This document shows positions 1 through 6,301 of a stretch of DNA of 8,237 bases, piece by piece. The position numbers and the translations under genes were made by a program. The notes beneath the pieces were generated by a model. It was given only the letters and a program-made list of their open reading frames with translations. It made no database searches and was not told the origin of the DNA. The DNA is from Pseudonocardia sp. Its GTDB lineage: Bacteria > Actinomycetota > Actinomycetes > Mycobacteriales > Pseudonocardiaceae. The DNA lies in NCBI GenBank assembly GCA_030453005.1, contig JAKDLE010000090.1, positions 1 through 8,237 of the forward strand, in the 5' to 3' direction. Each line of letters begins with the position of its first letter. Position 1 is the stretch's first letter.

Positions 1-441
1 GACGTGCTCGACGACGATGCCGTTGATGTGGATGCCGACCAGGTCGACGTCGACGTCGAACAGCGCGGTGACGGGGAACCCGCGACCGTCGAAGCCCGTG
101 TACCCGGCGAGCGCGTGCCCGAGGTTGCCGACACCGACGAGCGCGACGGCCTGGCGGTGGTTGAGCCCGAGCACCCGCTGCAACTGCAGCAGCAGCGCGG
201 ACACCTCGTAGCCGACGCCGCGGATGCCGTAGGACCCGATGTAGGACAGGTCCTTGCGCAGCTTCGCGGAGTTGACGCCGGTGGCGGCGGCCAGCTCCTC
301 GCTGGACACCGTCTCGGCTCCCTGCTCGGCGAGCTCGCCGAGCATGCGCAGGTAGACGGCGAGTCTGGCGACGCTGGCCTCGGGTATGATCCGCGACTTC
401 GGCCCACTCCCGTCGGGGTCGGCCTGCGGCGGCGATGTCAC
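1..441 (-). CDS. rex: Redox-sensing transcriptional repressor Rex, N-terminal part (cut by window edge)
   Basis: Rex senses the NADH/NAD+ ratio and represses respiratory and, in actinobacteria, heme-synthesis genes; NADH binding releases it from DNA. The 147 codons present cover the winged-helix domain (about residues 18-85), with the family signature NSAKLRKDLSYIGSYG near 57-72 and the following RGVGYEV. The Rossmann domain begins with GVGNLGHAL near 103-111 (GxGxxG nucleotide loop). The rest of that domain lies beyond position 1. The start is the GTG at 439-441, because a GAGGAG ribosome site (complement of 451-456) lies 9 nt upstream. A Rex-operator-like palindrome lies about 115 bp upstream at 557-574, so autoregulation is likely. 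In other actinobacteria hemA usually follows rex; that would lie off the left edge. Identification is secure from the signature; only the C-terminus is unseen. Confidence 0.96.
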   Translation of the reverse strand, partial: MTSPPQADPDGSGPKSRIIPEASVARLAVYLRMLGELAEQGAETVSSEELAAATGVNSAKLRKDLSYIGSYGIRGVGYEVSALLLQLQRVLGLNHRQAVALVGVGNLGHALAGYTGFDGRGFPVTALFDVDVDLVGIHINGIVVEHV

Positions 442-450
442 GGGCGAAGA

Positions 451-456
451 CTCCTC
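451..456 (-). promoter_or_regulatory. Ribosome binding site of rex
   Basis: The minus strand reads GAGGAG 9 nt before the GTG at 441. It decides the rex start, since the reading frame has no better-placed start upstream. Confidence 0.7.
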
Positions 457-556
457 GGGGTGGCTCAGCGGTTCGGTGCGCCGCAGCGTTCGGACCCCGG
501 GACGCCCCGGACGGGTCGATCGGCTATTGACGGCGACTGGTTTACACGGTAGCCGC

Positions 557-574
557 TTGTGAACGCACGCACAA
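557..574. promoter_or_regulatory. Probable Rex operator (ROP site) in the rex leader
   Basis: The 18-mer TTGTGAACGCACGCACAA reads as TTGTGAA-N4-CGCACAA. The left half matches the known Rex box (TTGTGAA-N4-TTCACAA) exactly and the right half matches at five of seven positions. It lies about 115 bp upstream of the rex start. On the minus strand a weak promoter, TTGTGC-N17-TACCGT, would overlap it, so bound Rex would block transcription. The site match is seen in the sequence; autoregulation is known for Streptomyces Rex and inferred here. Confidence 0.7.
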
Positions 575-688
575 AGTTGCGATCTTGCCCGCGACCGTGC
601 TCACGCGGGGCTCCGCGAGTGGCGGACCGATGGTCGCGCCGAACCCCCCGCTCGGCTACGCAGGGCCCTCCCCCGTGGACCCAGACGC

Positions 689-760
689 GCCGCAGGGGCG
701 GCCCGCCATCGTGCCGGCGGGGAATTGCCCCGCCCCGGAGTCCGGGACCGCCCCTGCGGC
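689..760 (-). terminator. Nested stem-loop, probable terminator of the fasciclin transcript
   Basis: A perfect 13-bp inverted repeat, GCCGCAGGGGCGG at 689-701 and CCGCCCCTGCGGC at 748-760, encloses a second perfect hairpin, GGCGGGG (716-722) and CCCCGCC (728-734) with a 5-nt loop. A short CCCGGA/TCCGGG palindrome lies at 734-746. The outer stem begins about 18 nt after the fasciclin stop codon, the usual place for a terminator. There is no T-run, which is common for actinobacterial terminators. Because it is symmetric it could also stop read-through from the other side. A role as an mRNA 3' stabiliser is possible. Confidence 0.6.
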
Positions 761-778
761 GTGCTTACCGACTGGAGA

Positions 779-1453
779 TCAGTTGGCGGGCATGAGAACC
801 GAGTCGATCACGAACACGGTGGCGTTCGCGGTGGGGATGTTGCCGCACAGGGTGTTGGCGGGCTCACCCTCGCCCAGGGCGAAGGTGGGGGCGTCGGCGG
901 TGCCGCCGACGTTGACGGTCGCACCCGAGAGCACGTCGACCGAACCGGCCTCGATCAGGCCCGCGGCGTCGAGACGCTCACCAGCGACGTGGGCCTGCAG
1001 GATCGGGGCCAGCTTGTCGGGGCTCGCCAGCAGCTCGTCGACGGTGCCCGGGGGCAGCTCCTCGAACGCACCGTTGAACGGCGCGAAGACCGTGAGGGCC
1101 TCGGCGGAGTTCAGCGTGTCGGCCAGGCCGGGGACGGCACCGACGGCGGTGGCCAGTGTGGACAGCAGCGGGTTGTTCGACGCGGCGGTGGCCACCGGGT
1201 CGTCGATCATGCCCTGGGCGGAGCCTTCGCCCTCGGTGGGGACCTGGTCGCAGGCCGGGCCGAAGATGTCCTCGACCGTGGTGACGCCGTCACCGGCGGC
1301 GGCGCTGGTGGTGGCCTCGGCGGACGAGGACTCGGCCGGGGCGGAGCTGGTCGGCGCCTCGGCGGTGGGGGTCTCGGAGCTGCCACAAGCGCCCAGCGCC
1401 ACGGTCAGGGCGGCCATGGCGCCGACGGCGGCCAGTCGCTGGATCTTTCGCAC
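779..1453 (-). CDS. Fasciclin (FAS1)-domain lipoprotein, MPT83/MPT70-like
   Basis: A secreted cell-surface lipoprotein of 224 residues. A basic N-terminus (VRKIQRL) and hydrophobic stretch lead to the lipobox L20-G-A-C23, so Cys23 should carry the lipid anchor. A low-complexity Ser/Thr/Ala linker (about 24-55) precedes one FAS1 domain (about 78-222), with conserved blocks DTLNSAEALTVFAPFNGAF (112-130) and TANATVFVIDSVLMP near the end. These and SNNP closely resemble mycobacterial MPT70/MPT83. Cys68 and Cys203 probably form the disulfide seen in that group. FAS1 domains are generally adhesive; the exact ligand is unknown. I place the start at GTG 1451-1453 because GAGGAG lies 8 nt upstream; a longer frame from ATG 1513 has no ribosome site. 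It lies 182 nt after the molybdopterin oxidoreductase gene in the same direction. Confidence 0.93.
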   Translation of the reverse strand: MRKIQRLAAVGAMAALTVALGACGSSETPTAEAPTSSAPAESSSAEATTSAAAGDGVTTVEDIFGPACDQVPTEGEGSAQGMIDDPVATAASNNPLLSTLATAVGAVPGLADTLNSAEALTVFAPFNGAFEELPPGTVDELLASPDKLAPILQAHVAGERLDAAGLIEAGSVDVLSGATVNVGGTADAPTFALGEGEPANTLCGNIPTANATVFVIDSVLMPAN

Positions 1454-1635
1454 GGGTTTCCTCCTCGAGCTCGGCCCGGTCTGTCCGGGCCGGTACATCA
1501 GGACATTCGACATCGAGCCGAACGTGGTTCACTCACGGGACGTAACGTTTCGGCTACGAGTGCTGGCGATCCGCGAGCAGCATCCTTGCCCAGAGCGCAA
1601 TACGCCACTCGGAGCAACTTGAGCGTTTATACGAC
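1454..1635 (-). promoter_or_regulatory. Upstream region of the fasciclin gene with candidate promoter elements
   Basis: This 182-nt gap has lower GC than its surroundings. On the minus strand it holds a TATAAA at 1626-1631 just after the oxidoreductase stop, without a good -35, and an ECF-like pair GTGAACC-N14-GTCG around 1507-1531. An imperfect inverted repeat, CCGAACGT (1518-1525) and ACGTTTCGG (1545-1553), flanks it. The strong ribosome site GAGGAG lies at 1461-1466. The fasciclin gene may therefore have its own promoter besides read-through from the operon. None of these elements is decisive. Confidence 0.3.
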
Positions 1636-3264
1636 CTAAGCAACCGTGAAGATAGTGCCCGGCCATCCTTGTGCCCCATCGGGGATGGGTGGTGTCGACT
1701 CCTCGGGTTGGGTCACGCCGTTACCGTCTGTAGCGCGGCTCTGGACGGTGTGGCTGCCCGGCGTCAGGTCGAAGTCGGTGCGCCACATGCGCCAGGTGCT
1801 GGGGTTGACCTCCTCGGCCAGCTCCGCCTCCTGCCACGGCCCGCCGTCCATCCGCACCTCGACCCGGCTGATCCCGACGGGCTGCGACCACGCGATCCCG
1901 GCCACCGTGACGGTGCCCGCGGGCACCTGGTCGAACCCGATGGGCGACTCGATGCGGCACTGGGTCTTGATCGGCGCGAACCTGCCCCACCCGCGCTGCA
2001 GCCAGTAGCCCTGCGCCGCCCCGAACGTGGTGAGCTCGATGTCGGTGAGCCACTTGGTGGCCGAGAGGAAGCCGTAGAGACCCGGCACCACGAGCCGCAC
2101 CGGGAAGCCGTGCTCGGCGGGCAGCGCCTCGCCGTTCATGCCGACCACCATCAGCGCGCCGCGGGCGGGATCCATCACCACGTCGGTGGGCGACCCGGCC
2201 GTCCACCGGTCGAGGCTGGTGGACAGGACCTGGTCGGCGCCGGGCTGGACGCCCGCCTCGGCGAGGATGTCGCGCAGCTCCACGCCGATGAAGTTCGCGG
2301 TGGAGATGTAGGGACCGCCCACGACGTTGGACACGCACGTCATCGTGAGCGTGCGCTCCACGAGCGGCCGCGACATGAGGTCGTCGAAGGTGAGCGTGAA
2401 CGGGTTGTCGACCATGCCGCCGATCTCGCAGGACCAGCTCGTCTCCGACTGAGTGGGCAGCCGCAGCGCGGTGTCCACGCGGTAGAACTCCGCGTTGGAC
2501 GTGATGAACGGCACCGTGCCCGACTCGGTGAACGCCGCCGTCGCAGGCACCGGCGGGGCGACCTCGGCGAGCCGCGCCCGCGCGAGCCGCGCCGTGACGC
2601 GCCTGCGCGCGTCCTCCACGTTGCCGCCGAGCACGACGCCGCCCGCGCCCGCCGCGAGCGCGCCGACCCCGACCGCCGCCGCCGAGCCGATGAGCACCCC
2701 GCGCCGCGACACCCCGCCCGACGTAGCCGCCGGGGCGTAGGTGCGCAAGGCGAGGCCGTGCAGCCACCGGAAGGACACGACGCCGACGACGATCGACGCC
2801 AGCGGCGCGAGCAGCGACAGCAGCCCGAACGCGGGCGAGAAGGCGACGGCGAGCAGGCCGAGCACGCCCATCGCGACGACCACGGCGAGCCCGACGGTGG
2901 CGCGCCTGCGCGACAGGGCGCCCGCCGACGCGGCGATCAGCAGGATCACCACCCCCATGCCGGCGAGCAGGATCGGCTTGTCCGCCGTGCCGAACGTGGT
3001 CTTGGCGAACTCGGTGAGCCACTGGGGGGAGAACCGGATGACCGTGTCGCCCACCGCGAGGAACGGCGACGACGACGGCGCGGCGACCGCGGCCACGAGG
3101 TGCCCGACCCCCAACGCCGCCCCGACCGCCAGCACGCCGATCAACGCGGCGAGGGCTCGGGGGATCCGGCGGGCTCGGGGCCGGTCGGTGGACTGCTCGG
3201 GAGGTGCCGCGGTGGTGCTCACGGTCAACGTTCGCCCGGGCGGCGGTTGCGGTTCACCCGTCAC
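1636..3264 (-). CDS. Membrane-anchored molybdopterin-dependent oxidoreductase, sulfite oxidase family
   Basis: A 542-residue protein with an extracytoplasmic molybdenum-cofactor domain anchored by N-terminal helices. Hydrophobic segments lie near 37-60, 97-115, 122-141 and 146-166. A fifth, near 187-213, begins SRRGVLIG, a Tat-like Arg-Arg element suiting export of a cofactor-loaded domain. The molybdopterin-binding domain spans about 250-415; TMTCVSNVVGG places the expected molybdenum-ligand cysteine at Cys310. The C-terminal part (about 430-540) fits the Ig-like domain usual in this family. The substrate is unknown: sulfite, or protein methionine sulfoxide as in YedY/MsrP, are family possibilities. 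GTG 3264 overlaps the glutaredoxin stop codon as GTGA, implying translational coupling; an in-frame GTG at 3222 is an alternative. No heme subunit gene is adjacent. Confidence 0.92.
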   Translation of the reverse strand: MTGEPQPPPGRTLTVSTTAAPPEQSTDRPRARRIPRALAALIGVLAVGAALGVGHLVAAVAAPSSSPFLAVGDTVIRFSPQWLTEFAKTTFGTADKPILLAGMGVVILLIAASAGALSRRRATVGLAVVVAMGVLGLLAVAFSPAFGLLSLLAPLASIVVGVVSFRWLHGLALRTYAPAATSGGVSRRGVLIGSAAAVGVGALAAGAGGVVLGGNVEDARRRVTARLARARLAEVAPPVPATAAFTESGTVPFITSNAEFYRVDTALRLPTQSETSWSCEIGGMVDNPFTLTFDDLMSRPLVERTLTMTCVSNVVGGPYISTANFIGVELRDILAEAGVQPGADQVLSTSLDRWTAGSPTDVVMDPARGALMVVGMNGEALPAEHGFPVRLVVPGLYGFLSATKWLTDIELTTFGAAQGYWLQRGWGRFAPIKTQCRIESPIGFDQVPAGTVTVAGIAWSQPVGISRVEVRMDGGPWQEAELAEEVNPSTWRMWRTDFDLTPGSHTVQSRATDGNGVTQPEESTPPIPDGAQGWPGTIFTVA

Positions 3265-3503
3265 GGACCGGTGGTGAGCGCCTTGCGCAACCGCGGCTCC
3301 TCGACCTTCCAGAACCCGTGCTCACGGCCGTCCACGAGGAACACCGGGACGCGGTCGCCGTACTCGGCGCGCAGCTCCGTCGACGAGTCGACGTCGACCG
3401 CCGTCCACCCCACGCCCAGCTCCCCGCAGATCCGCGCGACGTCGGCCTCCGCGGTGACGCACGCCGAGCAGCCGACGCGCGTGTAGACCGTCACCCGGTT
3501 CAC
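3261..3503 (-). CDS. Glutaredoxin-like thiol-disulfide protein (80 aa)
   Basis: A small cytoplasmic thioredoxin-fold protein. VTVYTRVGCSAC carries the redox motif C12-S-A-C15, and RVPVF near 51-55 supplies the cis-proline loop of glutaredoxins. An 80-residue length fits the short glutaredoxin-family proteins (DUF836-like) encoded near rex and hemA in actinobacteria. It probably reduces disulfides or mixed disulfides; the partner is unknown. The GTG start (3501-3503) overlaps the ligase stop as GTGA, and its own TGA overlaps the oxidoreductase GTG the same way, so it is the middle gene of a coupled trio. A GAGGGG lies about 11 nt upstream of the start. Easily missed, because a longer frame running antiparallel to nothing but in the wrong phase of the ligase gene continues upstream of it. 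Confidence 0.9.
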   Translation of the reverse strand: MNRVTVYTRVGCSACVTAEADVARICGELGVGWTAVDVDSSTELRAEYGDRVPVFLVDGREHGFWKVEEPRLRKALTTGP

Positions 3504-5095
3504 GACGCCGCGGTCCCCTCGACGCCGTCGGTCCCCTCGACCCGGGCCAGCCGCCTGCGGGCCACCTTGCCGGTGGGCGTGCGGGGCAGCTCGTCGACGA
3601 AGGTCACGACGGCGGGCATCTTGAACCGGGCGAGTCGTTCCGCGCAGTGCGCGCGCACCTCCTCCGCGGTGAGGGTGGCGCCCGGTACCCGGACCAGCAC
3701 CGCCTTGACGGCCTCGCCGGTGCGGTCGTCGGGCACACCGACGACCGCGGCCTCGGCCACCCCGTCGAGCTCGCAGAGCACCTGCTCGACCTCGCGCGGG
3801 TACACGTTGAAGCCGTTGACGATCACGAGGTCCGACGAGCGGTCGACGAGGTGCAGGTCGCCGTCGGCATCGAGGAAGCCCAGGTCGGCCGTGCGGAACC
3901 AGCCCTCGGCGTCGGGGCCGCCCGCACCGTCGGGCCAGTACCCGGAGAACAGGTTCGCCCCGCGCACCGCGACCAGGCCGGTGTCCTGGCTGGGGTCGGA
4001 GACGGAGTCGAGGTCGTCGTCGCCGGGGTCGGCCACGTCGAGCGGACGCCCGTCGGCGTCGACCAGCCGCAGCTCGATCCCGGGGAGTGCGCGGCCCACC
4101 GATCCCGGCTTGGCCACGCCGCCGATCCCGTTCGTGGTCAGCACGGGTCCGCCCTCGGACAGCCCGTAGCCCTCGAAGATCCACAGCCCGGTCGCGGCCT
4201 GGAAGTCGGCGAGCCACCGGGCAGGCAGCGGCGCACCGCCGGAGGTGCACAGCCGCACGTCCGCGGTGGCGGCGCGCAGCTCGTCGGCGGGCAGGTCGAG
4301 CAGCGACCGGAACATCGACGGGACCGCGACGATCCCGCTCACCCGGTGCGTGCGGAGGGTCTCGGCGGTGGCGGCGGGCTCGAACCGCTCGGAGAGCACC
4401 GCGGTGGCGCCCGCCCAGCAGACCTGGAGGAACCCCGCCGCCAACCCGAAGACGTGGAACAGCGGCAACGACAACAGGACCCGGTCCACGGCGGTGCCCG
4501 GAGACGGACGCAGCGCCGCGGTCTGCCCGCGGTTGGCCAGCAGGGCCCGGTGCGAGAGCCGCACGCCACGCGGCGTACCCGTGGTGCCCGAGGTGTAGAC
4601 GAGTAGCGCGATGTCCTCGCCCCCGACACCGTGCGTGACCGAGGCGGCGTCGTCCGACTCCGCGGTGAGGTCCGGCGGCCCGATCAGGGTGGCCCCCACG
4701 ACGGCCGCGCAGGTGGCGGCGTCGGCATCGTCCGCAGCGGCGACGACGACCCGCGGCGCACAGTCGGCGAACACGATGTCGAGCTCCCGCGGCACCGCGA
4801 GGGGACCGCTCGGAACGGCGACGGCGTCGGCCCACAGCACCCCGAGCAACGCGACACAGAACGGCGCGCCGTTGGCCAGCCGGATCACCACGCGGTCGCC
4901 GGCCCGCACGCCGGCCGTACGCAGCCTGCGCGTCTCGGCCGCCGCGGCGATCTCGACGTCTGACCAGGTCAGGGTGGTATCGGCGTCGACATCGACGATC
5001 GCCGGGTGATCGGGCGTCCGCGTAGCGGCGCGGATCACCAGTGCCGCGAGATGCGTGGGTTCCGGTGCGGCCTCGGGACTGTTCGGGCGGTCCAC
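3500..5095 (-). CDS. AMP-forming acyl/carboxylate-CoA ligase (ANL superfamily)
   Basis: A 531-residue enzyme that activates a carboxylic acid with ATP to an acyl-adenylate and then, most likely, to the CoA thioester. Adenylation motifs appear in order: phosphate loop YTSGTTGTPRGV (167-178), EGYGLSEGGP (308-317), GWFRTADLG (398-406), the hinge region DRSSDLVIVNGFNVYP (418-433), and PRTPTGK with catalytic Lys510. The hinge residue after R419-x is Ser421, where Lys or Asp is usual. Length is normal. Substrate cannot be read from sequence; fatty or aromatic acids are both possible. The start is GTG 5093-5095, with AGGAG just upstream (spacing about 5 nt); an upstream ATG at 5212 has no support. 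It is the first gene of the minus-strand operon and overlaps the glutaredoxin start by 4 nt. Confidence 0.93.
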   Translation of the reverse strand: MDRPNSPEAAPEPTHLAALVIRAATRTPDHPAIVDVDADTTLTWSDVEIAAAAETRRLRTAGVRAGDRVVIRLANGAPFCVALLGVLWADAVAVPSGPLAVPRELDIVFADCAPRVVVAAADDADAATCAAVVGATLIGPPDLTAESDDAASVTHGVGGEDIALLVYTSGTTGTPRGVRLSHRALLANRGQTAALRPSPGTAVDRVLLSLPLFHVFGLAAGFLQVCWAGATAVLSERFEPAATAETLRTHRVSGIVAVPSMFRSLLDLPADELRAATADVRLCTSGGAPLPARWLADFQAATGLWIFEGYGLSEGGPVLTTNGIGGVAKPGSVGRALPGIELRLVDADGRPLDVADPGDDDLDSVSDPSQDTGLVAVRGANLFSGYWPDGAGGPDAEGWFRTADLGFLDADGDLHLVDRSSDLVIVNGFNVYPREVEQVLCELDGVAEAAVVGVPDDRTGEAVKAVLVRVPGATLTAEEVRAHCAERLARFKMPAVVTFVDELPRTPTGKVARRRLARVEGTDGVEGTAAS

Positions 5096-5314
5096 GGCTC
5101 TCCTGGTTGCACTCGAGGGGTGTCGACGGGGCACCCTCCTGCGGGTACCGGGCCCGGCGGACGCCTGACGAACCCCGAGTCTGGCATGCGCGGCGGGGAA
5201 CCCGGCGGGCACGGACGCAGCGCGGAGACCCTCGACACGCCCGCAGGCATGACGCTGACCGCGCGTGACCGTCCGCTCACCGGAACAGGACCGCGTCGAA
5301 CGGACGGTGCGTGC

Positions 5315-5341
5315 TTGCCCACACGAGCCCGCCCGTATGCT
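5315..5341 (+). promoter_or_regulatory. Candidate promoter of the sigma factor gene
   Basis: TTGCCC (5315-5320), 15-nt spacer, TATGCT (5336-5341). The -10 is a fair match to the housekeeping consensus; the spacer is short. A start near 5348 would leave a leader of about 130 nt containing the 12-bp palindrome and the short ORF. Confidence 0.3.
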
Positions 5342-5380
5342 CCGCCGCTACAGCCGTCTCAACGCGCGAGCCCCCGCTTT

Positions 5381-5392
5381 AGTCGCGCGACT
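5381..5392. repeat. Perfect 12-bp palindrome, possible operator
   Basis: AGTCGCGCGACT is its own reverse complement. It lies between the candidate promoter and the ribosome site of the leader ORF, a sensible place for a repressor site. The binding protein is unknown, and in GC-rich DNA a palindrome of this kind can occur by chance. Confidence 0.35.
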
Positions 5393-5408
5393 CACCCAAG
5401 GGAGTGGC

Positions 5409-5483
5409 ATGCAGCCTGTCGCCAGCGCACCGCGGGTCGCCCCACGGCGTCCTGCCCGACACGGCCGCAGTCGGGAGGCATGA
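5409..5483 (+). CDS. Possible 24-residue leader ORF coupled to the sigma factor gene
   Basis: ATG 5409 follows AAGGGAG (5398-5404) at about 4 nt. The frame runs 24 codons (MQPVASAPRV..., rich in Arg, Pro and Ala) to a TGA at 5481-5483 that overlaps the sigma factor ATG as ATGA. The sigma gene's own GGGAGG lies only 1 nt before its ATG, too close for normal initiation, so ribosomes finishing this ORF could re-initiate there. Third-position GC is about 65 percent, well below the neighbouring genes, so the peptide itself is probably unimportant. It may be chance. Confidence 0.4.
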   Translation: MQPVASAPRVAPRRPARHGRSREA

Positions 5484-6301
5484 CCTCCCCGATGCGACCG
5501 TCCCGGCTGCTCCGCACCGACACCGTTCGCCGCCCCGCGGGCGGAGATGTCGACGTGCCCCACGCCACCGCCCGGCGAGCGGCGCCCGAAGCCGCCGCCA
5601 TGCCGCTCCCCCGGCAACGCCCCCGGATGCTCACCGAGGACGCCCCCGTTCTCGACGCCCCCGTTCTCGACGCCGCCACGTCGCGCGCGCCGTCGCTCGA
5701 GATCCCGGCCGCTCCGGACGTGGACACCGAGGCCGCGCAGGCCCCCGAGGGCGCGGAGGGCGGCACCTGGTCGCTGGTCAAGGCGTCCCAGGGGGGGGAC
5801 ATGGCCGCGTTCAGCGAGCTGTTCGAGCGCTACTACGACGTGGTGTTCCGCTACGTGCTCTTCCGGATGAACGACCGGACGTTGGCCGAGGACATCACGC
5901 AGGAGACGTTCGTCAGAGCGTTGCGCCGGATCAGCTCGGTGACCTACCAGGGCCGGGACATCGCGGCCTGGTTCGTCACCATCGCCCGAAACCTGATCTT
6001 CGACCACGTCAAGTCGAGCCGGTACAAGCTCGAGTCGACCACGGCCGACATGGTGGACCTCTCCCCCAGCACGTGCGGGCCCGAGCAGCAGGTGCTCGAC
6101 GGCGCCACCCACGACGAGCTGCTGCGCTGCGTGCACAAGCTCAACCCCGACCAGCAGGAGTGCATCCAGCTGCGGTTCCTTCAGGGCCTCTCGGTGGCCG
6201 AGACGGCGCGGCTCATGGACCGCAACGAGGGCGCGGTCAAGGCGCTGCAGCACCGCGCGGTGCGTCGGCTCGCCCAACTACTCCCCGAGGGGGTGCGATG
6301 A
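5480..6301 (+). CDS. bldN: ECF RNA polymerase sigma factor, BldN family, with N-terminal extension
   Basis: A 273-residue ECF sigma factor that directs RNA polymerase to a developmental or envelope regulon. Region 2 (about 104-180) contains LAEDITQETFVRALRRI and QGRDIAAWFVTIARNLIFDH; region 4 (about 212-268) contains NPDQQECIQLRFLQGLSVAE. Both blocks closely match my recollection of Streptomyces BldN. About 95 Pro/Ala-rich residues precede region 2. Streptomyces BldN is made as a pro-protein with an N-terminal extension of about 86 residues that is removed by proteolysis, so processing is plausible here. The extension contains APVLD twice, from a 15-bp tandem duplication (5639-5668). ATG 5480 overlaps the leader ORF stop; ATG 5492 is an alternative with better ribosome-site spacing, and later ATGs (5600, 5627) cannot be excluded. 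The anti-sigma gene follows. Confidence 0.92.
   Translation: MTSPMRPSRLLRTDTVRRPAGGDVDVPHATARRAAPEAAAMPLPRQRPRMLTEDAPVLDAPVLDAATSRAPSLEIPAAPDVDTEAAQAPEGAEGGTWSLVKASQGGDMAAFSELFERYYDVVFRYVLFRMNDRTLAEDITQETFVRALRRISSVTYQGRDIAAWFVTIARNLIFDHVKSSRYKLESTTADMVDLSPSTCGPEQQVLDGATHDELLRCVHKLNPDQQECIQLRFLQGLSVAETARLMDRNEGAVKALQHRAVRRLAQLLPEGVR
5639..5674 (+). repeat. 15-bp in-frame tandem repeat in the sigma factor gene
   Basis: GACGCCCCCGTTCTC occurs at 5639-5653 and again at 5654-5668, followed by a partial third copy (GACGCC). It encodes the repeated residues D-A-P-V-L in the N-terminal extension. The copies are identical, which suggests recent slippage. Confidence 0.85.

Larger units (their letters stand above)
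442..778. other. Intergenic region between rex and the fasciclin gene
   Basis: These 337 bp hold the rex ribosome site and leader, the Rex-operator-like palindrome (557-574), a small CGCGG/CCGCG hairpin (604-617) and the large nested hairpin at 689-760 that follows the fasciclin gene. Apparent reading frames here are extensions of antisense frames, and I see no convincing gene. Confidence 0.6.
5096..5479. other. Divergent regulatory region between the ligase operon and the sigma factor gene
   Basis: These 384 bp carry the leaders of both divergent units. I see an 8-bp inverted repeat, ACCGTCCG (5268-5275) and CGGACGGT (5301-5308), a possible plus-strand promoter at 5315-5341, a perfect 12-bp palindrome at 5381-5392 and a 24-codon leader ORF at 5409-5483. 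No clear promoter for the ligase operon was found. Longer frames through here are extensions of the flanking genes without ribosome sites. Confidence 0.55.

Noticed and set aside
1454..1513. Longer fasciclin protein starting at ATG 1513
   Set aside because: No ribosome site, and it would add 20 residues before a complete lipoprotein signal peptide that starts at a GTG with a strong ribosome site.
1541..1570. CGTAAC on the plus strand upstream of the fasciclin gene
   Set aside because: No CGTT-type -10 follows at 16 nt, and it points away from the gene.
585..1622. Long plus-strand frames over the fasciclin gene
   Set aside because: They are antisense to a clearly identified lipoprotein gene, lack ribosome sites and have no domain; such frames are expected in high-GC DNA.
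3224..3250. BldN-like promoter CGCAAC-N15-CGTTGA on the minus strand near the oxidoreductase start
   Set aside because: The spacer is one base short, one hexamer is mismatched, and the predicted transcript start would fall after both candidate start codons.
1669..3486. A 605-codon plus-strand frame over the oxidoreductase and glutaredoxin genes
   Set aside because: Composition is Arg/Gly/Asp/His low complexity typical of a shadow frame, with no recognisable motif.
3504..4835. Upstream continuation of the glutaredoxin frame through the ligase gene
   Set aside because: Arg/Gly-rich out-of-frame translation of the ligase; the real gene starts at the GTG overlapping the ligase stop.
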